A stretch of DNA of 64,000 nucleotides, taken from positions 29,358,408 through 29,422,407 of the forward strand of contig NC_026657.2 of assembly GCF_000004075.3 (NCBI RefSeq). The letters are read 5' to 3'. This DNA is from Cucumis sativus. Taxonomy: Eukaryota > Streptophyta > Magnoliopsida > Cucurbitales > Cucurbitaceae. The notes below the pieces were generated by a model, which was given only the letters and a program-made list of their open reading frames with translations, made no database searches and was not told the origin of the DNA. The first letter of the stretch is position 1; the number at the start of each line of letters is the position of its first letter. The position numbers and the translations under genes were made by a program. Positions 11,123-21,800 of this stretch are shown in pieces.

Positions 11123-12790
11123 ATGGAGGAGAAGGAGCAGAACCCAGCTGAGATCAACAGGTTTTCCATCTGGGTTTTCAAGATTCTTCTACTGTCTTTC
11201 AGTTTTCGAATCTGTTTCTTCTACTGTTTTAACTAGACTTTACTCTTCCTTTTTTCTTTTTTCTTTTTTTTTTTGTTTGATTGAGTGATGTTTCTAGTAG
11301 GTTTTGTTCTTTTGTTGGTTTAATTACTGAAATTGTGGATGTGGATGAAGATGGGGTACTTTTCTAGTAAAGAACAATCTTGATCCGCGTCATACTAAAT
11401 TAAGGAAGTTTGATTTCTTTCCTTTTTTAAAGTTTCAATCTCTTGGTGGGATCTGCGATTTTGCCTTTACTGGTATGGATAAACTTATTAGCTATTTTAA
11501 TTATCTAGAATACAAATTGGGAAACTAGAAGACTGGAAACGCATCCTAACAATTGGATTTCCATGAATTACAAACCCCTTTTGGGAAGAGATTGCATCCA
11601 GCCAAACTGTTGATCAAACTCATGTTTAAAATTTTATTAGACCTTGTTTTCATGTTTTCGTTGCAGGAACCCTTTGGATTATCAAACTCTGACCCGAATA
11701 TGTATTGTTTTCGGTTTTTACTGTTATTATGATTTGTGTTTGTCATTTTATTGGATTTCATATGTTCCCCAGTTCTTGAATTTCTCACAACGTATTATCG
11801 TGAAGTAATTTTGTGAGAGTTCGAAGATTTATCTATTGTAGTTCTTGTCTTTCATTTGAACTAATGGAAGATTGCCGCTTTTTTTTTTCCGTCTCTTAAC
11901 TGATGAATCATGTCGTTTTCTACTTTTTTGCAGCTTCTATGTAATTTCTAAGCTTAGGTCAAACCCTTTTGACTTGAACAAGAAAAGAAAGCTACCAGCT
12001 GAACATTTGGGCTTGCCTTCACCAAAACACAAACACTGCAGTGAAGAATTCGCTTCTAAATCTGCTTTTCTGTATGGTGGGTTACCCGAAACCGAGCACA
12101 TGAACGTACAATTCATAAAGGAGAATGCCAATGTACTGTGTTTTGACGAGGTGTCGAGGCCAGAATCGGTAAAAGATAGCAATAGCTTGAGTGAAGAGTC
12201 TGATTCTGCAACATCCGTATTTCATGGCGCAAAATTTGAACTGAACCAGGCTATAACTTGCACACACGACACTTCTACCACACGATCTATGAGTTTTGGT
12301 GGGGCAAGTTCTGAAAGCATCCACTTCTCTGTTGAAAGTTCCACAGCAATGGAATCGAGCTCTACCGAACAGGAAACAGCTTTTCCAAGCGGCGAAAATA
12401 GAATGGAAACAATTCAAAAACTTCAGGAGCAGCTACTTGAATTAGATAGCCATGAAGATTATAATTGTGCAGAATATGAAAATGATGACACTAAGCAATG
12501 CACAGATCAGGAACTTGAGGAACTTTTCTACTCAAACGGGTTGAATCCAAATACATACATTCTTTCGTCCGGACGATGGGCCATAAACCACGGTAATAAA
12601 GACACCATACATAAGATAAGAACTTTTATGAACTGAAGTAAATCTATGTTCAATTGCTTTTTTCTGATCTTCTTGTGTTTGCCATTTACTAAATCACATC
12701 CATTCTCTTAATGCAGAGGCTCAATCAAGAGCTAGAGCTCCGACGATTGATCAAGAATTTGAGCAGTACTTTTCTATGCTGATGCTGTAA
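11123..12790 (+). CDS. FHY1: FHY1/FHL-type phytochrome A nuclear-import factor
   Basis: Three exons: 11123-11160 (only 12 complete codons plus two bases), 11934-12592 and 12717-12790. They sum to 771 nt and 256 residues. FHY1 and FHL carry light-activated phytochrome A into the nucleus and so are needed for far-red responses. The family landmarks are present. The N-terminus reads PAEINSFYV. A basic nuclear localisation signal NKKRKLPAEHLGLPSPKHK starts about residue 28. The middle is acidic and Ser-rich. The short C-terminal phyA-binding segment ends in TIDQEFEQYFSMLML. A leucine-rich stretch (LQEQLLELD) may be an export signal or small coiled coil. Splicing of the tiny first exon is inferred: AG joined to C makes the Ser of EINSF, which matches remembered FHY1 sequences. 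FHY1 versus FHL cannot be separated by eye. The gene is convergent with laccase 2, with 418 bp between stop codons. Confidence 0.85.
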
Positions 12791-13208
12791 CCTATTTAAT
12801 GTATATATTTTTATTAATAAATGTGTATATCAGGCTCATCCTTTCTGCTTAGTATTCGTAAGGAATTGTACTGAACTAACATTCGGAAAATTGAGTCGAT
12901 GGCAATGAGATGTTTGAACTCTAAAGTAAGTTTAATTGTTTATACTAGACAGTGGGTGAAAGAAAGAGATAACAGAGACAGAAGATTGAAGAAATGAAAG
13001 AGACAGATTATTCATTTGGAGAATGCATACGCACAAGTAGGGGTTGTTTGTTCTCAAGTATTACATAAAAAGGAAAGATGCGATAGGAAGCCAACTCTGC
13101 TACCTTAAACAAAACACACACGAAACAAAGAAAAGAATGGGCCAATTATTAACTTAAGGAAAAGAAAAGACCAAAATTTTGAGGCAAATTGAAAAAAGTG
13201 TTGATCAT
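12791..13208. other. Convergent 3' spacer, FHY1 / laccase 2
   Basis: A 418-bp stretch shared by the two 3' untranslated regions. It is AT-rich, with AATAAA-like signals on both strands; nothing else is seen. Confidence 0.5.
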
Positions 13209-15836
13209 TTAACACTTGGGAAGATCAGCCGGCGGCGGCGGCAGTTTCTGGTTAGGCTTTGGGCCGTCGAGTACTATCCAGGCCATTCTCAGCCCCCAAC
13301 TTGTATGCACATCCAAATGGCAATGCATGAACCACACCCCTGTTTCATCATCCAAAATATATACAAAGTTTACTTTGATATTGAAACCTTTTTAGGTTTT
13401 AGAAATAAAATTGAAATCTCGTAACTCAATCATTTAAAAATTCAGAATGAAAACTCAATCTAATCTCACCTGGGTTATCGGCGAAGAAACGGAAGGCGAT
13501 CCAGCCGCCGGCAGGAACGCCGGCGGTGTTCCTCTCAACAGGATCAACGAGATTGAAATTAGCCGGATCCTTATTAGGATCAAAATTTCCAAAACCTTCC
13601 CCTACTATGTAGAAATTAAATCCATGAAGATGAAGAGGATGACTCTCCGCCCCTAAAATACTCGTCCCCTGCAAAACCACCTCTACACTCGCATTAAACG
13701 GCAACACCACCAAACTCGTACTATTACTCACCAACGTATTATTCGGCGGCGTTCCAGTATAGTTAAACGGAAACACCGGCTTCACCGGAAAATCAGTCCT
13801 GTAAACCCCATTAGCTCGGCGGGAGAAATACGCCTCCAAAATCGCCGTCGATGGGAGGGCAAAAGAGATATTATTAACAGAGGCAGCAAATTTCGTGCCA
13901 TTGGGACCTTGACACGTAGCGTTTTTAGGGCAGGGGGCAGTTCCCAGTCCGACGGTAAAGAAAAATTGCTTATCCACCGTTTGTGGGACGTTAACAGGGA
14001 ATTTAGCGGTGGCTAGAGATCGTAGTTTTCTGGAGAAATTGGTGACGAAATTGGTGTCGTTAATGGCGGGGAGATTAGGAATTAAAGTGGTAATTGGAGT
14101 GGGCAGCGGCGAGTGGCCGGGGCCGTAATGGAGGATTCCGACGGTGGTGGAATTGTCGAAAGTGCCCTGGCCGGTGAAGTAAGGGCGAGCAGCCATGAGG
14201 AAAGTGGAGTTAATGGGGAAATTAGGATTGGTTTTGAGAAGAACATTGGAGGTTTGGCCAGGACTGAGTAATACGACATCGGTTTGAAAGGGTTTGATGT
14301 AGGAAGCGTCGACGTCGACGACGGTGAGAGAATGGTTGGCGATGGAGAAGAAGAGTTCATCGTTGAGTGCAGCGTTGATTAGTCGGAGTAAGTATGTGTT
14401 TCCCGCCTTCACCTTTAACTTGAATGTATCTTTTAACAATAATATAACAAAATGCCATTAATTTAAAATTGATTTTATATCTAATACATATCAATTACTA
14501 CATTGCTATTAGGTATTAACTTAAACTAAAATTAGTTTAGTGAGCTTTTAAAAAATGGAGTCAAACAAAGTAAGATTAATAGTGAGAGTACCTTTAGAAG
14601 AGGAATTATAGAGAGGGCCGGGATGTCCATTAATGGTGTAAGCATCAGAAACATTAGGTCCTCCTCCTGTTTGCAGAGCTTGTTGAATTACACTCTCTGG
14701 GTTCACATTAAACCATTCTCCTACAAAATAAAAAAACAACCTTGTTTAGATCCATATCTAATCCAATCCATTATCCCAAAATAGAAAAACGAGCTCACCC
14801 AGAATAATTGCCACTTCTTTATGGGGGTTCTCAAAAGGATACGATTCATTTCGACGAGGGAGGATGATTATGGGACCATGAATTGTAGCCCTAAGCCACG
14901 AGATATGGGCATGCCAAAGCAAAGTCCCCCTTTGGCCATTGAGTGTGAAATTGTAAGTGTACGATTGACCTGTTTGGATCGGACATTGGGTCACGTAAGC
15001 TGGTCCGTCAGCCCACCCAGTTTGCAACTGGCGAACCCCATGCCAATGGATGGTCACATTCTCAGCCACGTGGTTGATCACCTTGATTAGGACTCTATCA
15101 CCTTCTCTGGCCACCAACGGTGGCCCTGGAAGCTGATGGTTTACCGTTAAGACTCTCACTGTGTGCCTTAATTTTGTCACATTCTGGTATCTTATCTATA
15201 ACATAAAAACCCAACCATTTAGAAGTTATTGTATAATTCCAATAAGTTACATAAGCTAAAGTACAACATATTTAAGTAACACTAAAAAGAAAATTTTAAT
15301 AAGAGTATAGACATAATAGTGTTATATTGCGAATCACATATATATATAATAACACTTAATATTTATATTACAATAATGATCAATATAATAACTCTTAATT
15401 TTAAATTACTTTCATCCCTTCCTTATTTGTAATTCTAAGCCTTTATATGCATGCATGTTTGGATTGATTTTATAAGAGATTAAAATGTCAATCCAAACAA
15501 CTTGTTATTAAAGACATCAGTAAAGCAAGAACAGATAATAATAACGCATTACTAACCAAAATAAATTCTTAAAAAGAAAGAAAGAATGCAAAAGCAGAAA
15601 CCAAAATGTGGGTATAAACCACCAATGAGGAATCAAATTAAAGAAAACCAAAGATTTCTTTTTGCTGTCAATTAAAAAAAGAAAAGAAAAAGGAAAGATA
15701 CATTGAAAGTATAATGTCTGGTTTTTGCAAATGCAAGCTCTGGCAAGAAACATGACAGAACACAGAGAAAAACAGCCAAAGCTGCCATTGATGATGAAGA
15801 AGGCAATGGACGAAGAAGAAGGTGAAAGGCAGCCAT
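13209..15836 (-). CDS. Laccase 2 (LAC4/11/17-type multicopper oxidase)
   Basis: Five exons on the minus strand, in transcript order: 15836-15702, 15195-14799, 14720-14592, 14429-13470 and 13339-13209. They give 1752 nt and 583 residues. It is a secreted plant laccase with N-terminal hydrophobic signal, HWHG, HAHISW, HPLHLHG and [12 protein letters not shown] copper motifs and the LPKC terminus, expected to oxidise monolignols in the cell wall. Exon 2 (397 nt) equals the sum of laccase 1 exons 2 and 3 (152 + 245), so the HW/HG intron is absent here. The YTG/TPP intron of laccase 1 is also absent, while an intron at NPG/VWF is present only here. A second in-frame ATG, 16 codons downstream, could be used and would still leave a signal peptide. 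Exon 4 carries a good miR397-type site. Confidence 0.9.
14360..14380 (-). promoter_or_regulatory. miR397-type target site in laccase 2 exon 4
   Basis: On the mRNA strand this 21-mer differs from perfect complementarity to miR397 (as remembered) at only two positions, one of them terminal. It encodes LINAALNDE, the conserved place where miR397 cuts laccase transcripts. Confidence 0.7.
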
Positions 15837-18668
15837 GGAAATTGAAGTAAAGCTGATGTAACTTATAATTAGTTGGTATAGAAAGAAGATGAAAGATTGG
15901 GTTTAATATATATAGAGAGAAGAAACTGCACTGCACTGATAGTCATATTTATTTATTTAATTTTTGTGCTGTTAGATTAGGTAGCACTAGCAGCAAAGGA
16001 GTTGGGAAGACATTAATTTGGTGGGAACTTTCTCTAGAGTCCTTCATGTTCACAAGTGTTTGAATTTCTTTTGGCCATGTTGGTCAAGTTTAATTTTAGA
16101 GTGTTGATTAAGTAATTAATTACGAATAATGGAGTTTTTGGAAGCTAATTACTTAACCATATATATGTAATTAATATCAGGGATTAAGGAATAGCTACCT
16201 CTTCATTATTTATTCATATTTGATATCTTTTTTGTCTCCTTTTTCCTTAGTAGTTATCTGTTTTATAGAATATATCAATGCTATAAGGTCTAAGTCAAGA
16301 TATGAATAGAAAATAACAGGAAAATTAGAAGAAGAAAAAAAAGTATCTCAATTGTTATGAAGTGACAAGTTTGATACCTACATGGAAGTTGAACACTTCG
16401 ATCTAAGTTACCATATTTTGAAGATAGTTAATGTGGTACTTCCCTTCTTTTTTAATTTATACATCCCTCCAAATTTGGTGTCTCGATCACATATGTTTTC
16501 CCCTTTTTTCTTTGTTTTCAATTGCCTTCAAAACTAAGAAATAGTACTACCTCCCAAAACCGTGCAAAACCCCTTTTCCCTTCCCATCCATAACCATACC
16601 TTTACATTAGGTTGGACAAGAGATTCATGTCATTCAATTTGCCACGCTACAATATCATTAATAGTTTTCAATGTAGTACTTTAAATTTGTATCAATTAAT
16701 ATTAAAGTCAGGTTTGTGAGAACATATTTTGGTACATATATTGAGTTGCATCTATCTTTGTGCAGCTCACCTAAGTGTCAAATCACAAGTTGTCACGTGA
16801 CAAACTTTTAATTTTACTTTTTAAATATTTTTTTTCTATTGTAATTAATGAGATGAAGTTGGAATGAATAAGATCTCTACAAAGTAGATTTCAACCTATG
16901 ACCAAAATGTCAACAACAAACCACTTGGTCCCTTATAATCTACTAAGGAACAACAATGAATTAGCTCTAAGAGAATTCAATTCTTGTTCTCAACCCATGA
17001 GCAAAGTGAGCTCAAGATTTCCATGGCAGTGGCTCTTCGAGAAGATGCTAAACTTTGATAACATTGACCTATTGATCCATGATTAAAACTTCATAAAACC
17101 AACAAAGGTGCTCAATAGAGGAGAAGAACCAAATAGATGAATTTGAGGGGAGAGGAGTCAAGAAGACAACTATGTCACCCTATATTTGAGAGAAAGATTA
17201 CTGAGAATACAAACAAAGTCTTGCATTGAGCTGATAAGAGAAAAACAAAGATACGAGACGTGCTTACTGTAGAAACATGTGAGCTTCGATTGTCCAAAAT
17301 GGCTAGTTGAAAAGTTAGTGGATTGAGTAATTAAGTAGAAAGAAAGTGCATAAAAATAGAAGTTAAGAGGGATAAGCTAAGAGATGTGTGTGAGAGAGAG
17401 GGAGAAACGAAGGTAGTTTTCGGCCAACTCTACTAAGAACAAAGATGTTTGATCTAATTGACCTTCTGTTTTGCTCTTTCCAAAGCGTAGGAGAATTCCA
17501 CGGTGCATTTTCTCATGTGTTGAGATGTCCTTTTTGCTTATTAACCTTAGCTTCTTTTGGACCAACACACTTACAACTCCATTTCATCTCTATCCTTTCT
17601 CCCATGCAATTCCCTTTTTTATATATTATACCCTTTTGTTTTCCTCCATTTTTATATATTCTTTTTTATCTTCTTTACTTCTTACCCATTTTTCTATATT
17701 TATATTCATGTTGTTAGTTGTTTGTTTGTCCTTGTTCATCATATCAAATTATATTCTTACTTAACAACACTAATACGTCTTTCACAAATGTTTATTTAAC
17801 ATCATTATACAAAATTAAGCTAAAAAAATCAGTTAGAGTTATATATATATTAAAGTTGGTGAGAAGAGAGGATTAGTCCACACCATGAAAACATGAAGGA
17901 AATGAAAAGCTCCCATCTTGAATTGTCATTTTATCTTTGATTTATGATATTTTCAAGAGTTGTTTAACTCATCCTGGCATATTATTTTCTTAGTGATGAT
18001 ATTGATAGAGAATAAATTAGTGATTAATTATAAGATTAGGTACAAAAGATCACATGAGCTCTTAATTCCTTTATCAATGTCGATTAATATTTTCCAAATT
18101 ATGTGGAAAGAAATAATTCTTACATATTAATTTCTAAATTTGAATAATATCAAACATGCTTTCTTAATTTTCAATCTTTGTGTATATTAGATCTTTTAAC
18201 ATATTCCAAACAAACCTATCGTTAGACATACAATTGATTATGCCCAAAGCAGGTTTTGAAAATTTTAAAGTTGTAAGTTAAAAGATTTAATCACAATAAA
18301 CTCAAGTTACAAAGAAATATATAAATAAAATCAAAGACTAGGGTAAGGATTTAAATATGAATTTGCTAGTGAAAAGGCAATACAGACTATGATTATCAAG
18401 TAAATTTAGCAATCTAAATAAAATCCAATAATGAGAAACATGAAGTTTTATGTTTCCCCAATTAAAACTAACCCATAATATTTCAACCCAAGATTCTTCC
18501 ATTCTCAATACAAATTCTCATAAATGGCAACCTAAAAAAAAAAAACCCAAATCAACTTTCAAACTCTCAAAATGTATTCACAATTCAATAGAACAATCTA
18601 ATCAAACAGAAGAAGAAGCAAAAAAAGAAAAACCCATTTCCTTAAAACCCTAAAACAGAGCATAAAAT
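15837..18668. other. Intergenic, laccase 2 to SMR4
   Basis: AT-rich spacer containing the laccase 2 promoter. The part at about 16,890-17,560 is less AT-rich, with short open frames on both strands. None resembles a known protein and no terminal repeats were seen. It could be old repeat DNA or a non-coding transcript. Confidence 0.4.
15906..15914 (-). promoter_or_regulatory. Putative TATA box of laccase 2
   Basis: TATATATA-type box on the minus strand about 70-80 bp upstream of the first ATG, with a short leader between. Confidence 0.5.
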
Positions 18669-18893
18669 TTAAGCGCAGGCTTCCCTTCTGGGAGGAATAG
18701 AAAACAGAGCCTCAAGATCAGGTGGCTGAAAATAGCCATGTTTCGGTGGTTCCCGCTTCTTTCCAGCAGTTGCATTCTTTTTCTTCGGGGGCGGAGGACA
18801 GTTAAAGACCGCCGGAATCCGACACTCCCACCGGGTCGGCGTCGAACACTCTTCCTCGTAATTGCCAGTCCCCTGCTTCGAGTCCATAGCCAA
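18669..18893 (-). CDS. SMR4: SIAMESE-related CDK inhibitor, SMR4-like
   Basis: Single-exon gene for a 74-residue protein. SIAMESE/SMR proteins bind CDK-cyclin complexes in the nucleus, block mitosis and promote the switch to endoreduplication. Two family motifs are visible: [20 protein letters not shown], the conserved 'CxTP...IP...CPPxP' block, and the C-terminal [20 protein letters not shown], which closely recalls Arabidopsis SMR4 (At5g02220 from memory). A basic stretch, [13 protein letters not shown], may be a nuclear signal. MAMDS and MDS are both possible starts; the first is used. The leader and the early coding part are GC-richer than the surroundings. Confidence 0.87.
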   Translation of the reverse strand: MAMDSKQGTGNYEEECSTPTRWECRIPAVFNCPPPPKKKNATAGKKREPPKHGYFQPPDLEALFSIPPRREACA

Positions 18894-21800
18894 GGAAATG
18901 AAAAGTAAGAGGTAGAGGTTTATTGAGTACAGTTTTAGAAGAAGGTAATGAAAATTCGAAACTACGAACAGAGCGCGGGCGTGGACGGTGGCGAGAAGGA
19001 GAAGAGGAGGAGGCGGAGAATGAGAATTTGATTTTGAAAAATTGGGAGTGTGTTTGAAAAGAAACAGAAAAATAAATGAATGGCGGGGAGTGGCGTCGAT
19101 GTGGGAGACAGCTAAGAAATGAGAAGTCGTCTACGCGTCAATTGTTGACTGGGTCTTCCCTTCCCTTCACCCCCTTTTTTTATTATTAATCCTTAAGAAA
19201 AAAATATACCTTTTGAATTTTCATCTCCCCCAAAGTTAAACATAATTAAACTCTTCTTCTACTTTCTTTCTAGGTGTGCCCAATAAAATCAGATTACAAT
19301 TAGGTATTTTTTTTTTTCTTAAAACAAGGCGGTGGTGAAAGTTTTGAGGGCGGGCGGTGCGTGAATGAGCGGCAAAAAAAGGAAAGGAAAAGGTTAAGGC
19401 TCTTTTGAAATGTGGACCGTACGGAGTCCATGATTTCGTCACCACGCTGTCACTTGATACCGTATCTTTTTAATATTCTAATCACCGATTCTTCTCATTA
19501 ACTGGGGTCCATGACCTCTCTTTCTCTGGGACTCATTTTAGAAAAGAAAAATAAAAACTCTTGAACCCTAAACTCCCTCCTCTCATTCAATTTTCCTTTT
19601 CCTTTTCCTTTTCCTGCTATGAGAACTAACAACAACGGTTCCCTTCTACGTACAAATAAGGACAATCACAATCAATTGCTAACCAACAATAGGGTTTAGG
19701 TCTTGATCCTCATACTCATAATTATGTAAACAAATAGGGTATAGTGGTAAATGTTTGACTCTAAACCTACAATTGCATAACTAATTTTAAGGTAGGAATT
19801 CTAAACAAATTTAATTAGTCAATATTTATTATTTTTGGGTGTACTCTCAAATTATTTTTATTGAAACTTGCTATTGTTTTTTGCAACGAAAACAAGTCAT
19901 TAATCGGATCTTCCTTGGTTTGGGCGTCAGATGGGCCCCTACTATTAATCGAAGCCCTTAACTATCTAGGCCCAATTCTGCTGGATCAACCGAATGTGTA
20001 ATGGACCAAGCCCATCACAAGTAGGCTCTACCATCCTATTGACGACGAACAAAATACTTGAAATTACAAGAATTTGAACATCCTGATTTATTATTTATAC
20101 TTTATTCAATCTCACTCCAATTCATTTTAAAAATTGATATCTCTAACTAAGGTGTGTGTTGCAAAAAATAATAGAACACGAGAGTCTCACTCTCAAATCT
20201 AAATAGAATTAGTAGATTTAAGCTTAAAATGTTCATAATTAATTTACAACACAAAAAAATATGCTTCTTTTGATCAACTATTTGTAGTCTATCAATCCTT
20301 TTATTTTTAATTTTATATGTGACGTCTTGCACAAATTATAATCACAATTGAAAGAAGATGTTTATCAATCAAATTTTTGACATGGACGTTAAAATGAGAA
20401 TATAATGTTATCTAAATCTCTTCTCTCTTGAAACATTTCAAAGTCAACGAAAGCAGCCCACATACTTTTATTTTTTTATTTCTTATATGATTTTAAAATA
20501 ATCAGAATTTGATTGGGATTAAGTATACATAATAGTGATTAATAATTAATAACGTGAGGCTTTTAAAACGAGGGGAGGGGAATTGGAGGCCAATAATATG
20601 AAGATAAGGTTCATACATATATATATATTGTTTCCAAAACGGTTCGTTTTAGGGTTTGTATTGAATTGTTTATTTTGTGGTTCATAAAATCCAAAACATC
20701 TCAGCCATTACCCTTTCTTTATGCCTTTCAACTTCAATACATCCTTTTCCTAAACTCAAATTCTAAAAGTATATTCTGCCCAATCCATAGCCTAATATTC
20801 AAACAAACTCTTTTGAATTTTTTTTAAAAAAATCCAAACCCTAAGTTATATTGAGACAATCTGGTGGTTGTTTGATAAAGATTAGTTAAATGAGGTGTAC
20901 ATTAATTTGATATTCACATTTTTCTTTCAAAAGAATAAATATGTGGTATATATATGTATACACAAGCTTAAGAATCAAACAGAAATTACTGTATATATAT
21001 ATATTTATACTTTTCATAAGATTTATTGTTCATTTGTTCTTATCACTTTATCTATCCACATAATACATGGAAGGTATATATATATATATATATATATATA
21101 ATCTCTCATCCACAGCAACAAAGAAAAAAAGAAAGAAAGAAAATAAGTCATATTCCTATTCGATTATATCGATACCTAAAGGGTTCTTCATTTTTATTTT
21201 AAAGTTGTACTATCAATATAAAAATCGAACATTCGATTCTCTTACCTCACATATGGTAAACATTAGCTTTTTATTTGCATATATACTTTTTATATATCAA
21301 ATCTACAACTCATATGAAGAGACAAATACCTAAAACTTTGGACTCATATTTCTCAATTATAGATTAAGTGAATACTTACAAATTTTCAAGAACAACGTGG
21401 TAAAAGTTTGGCATATACAATAAATTAAGTCAAGTTGGTAAAAGTCTAGGTAAATGAATATTAAATTGGGTTGATATTAAGTATTTTCATCAATGCATTG
21501 TCCCTCTTTTCAATTAATATATATAGAGATTATGAGTGACCCTTCTAACAATAACAATAAAGTTATGTTGGGGTTGGTATTTCTTAATTGTATAATAAAA
21601 TATTTTAATATAAGTATGTGGTAAAAGTTAGGTATATGAGAACATGATTGTTGTTGAACCTAAGTGATGTATGAGTGACATTTTGATAGTAACTTAAAAC
21701 CTTAAGAATATAATATATATTTTTCATTGAAATGAATGTCCATATAGAGATGAACAAGAAAAAGAAAAATGTAAGGACTAAATTTATTGCGTTTAAGTTA

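Noticed and set aside
11872-11933. Apparent start of the FHY1 frame at 11,872
   Set aside because: It is a T-rich intron end with a TTTTTTGCAG acceptor at 11,933. The true N-terminus is the 38-nt exon at 11,123.
13426-13469. Laccase 2 frame running on past NPG to a stop near 13,426
   Set aside because: This is intron read-through. Splicing at 13,470 to 13,339 restores the fourth copper motif and the LPKC end.
16898-17086. A 62-residue open frame starting MTKMSTTNHL
   Set aside because: No recognisable motif or neighbouring exon. The region is noted only as unassigned.
20895-21333. Short open frames rich in Ile/Tyr/Lys around the (TA)13 run
   Set aside because: They are low-complexity translations of AT repeats, with no splice context or homology.
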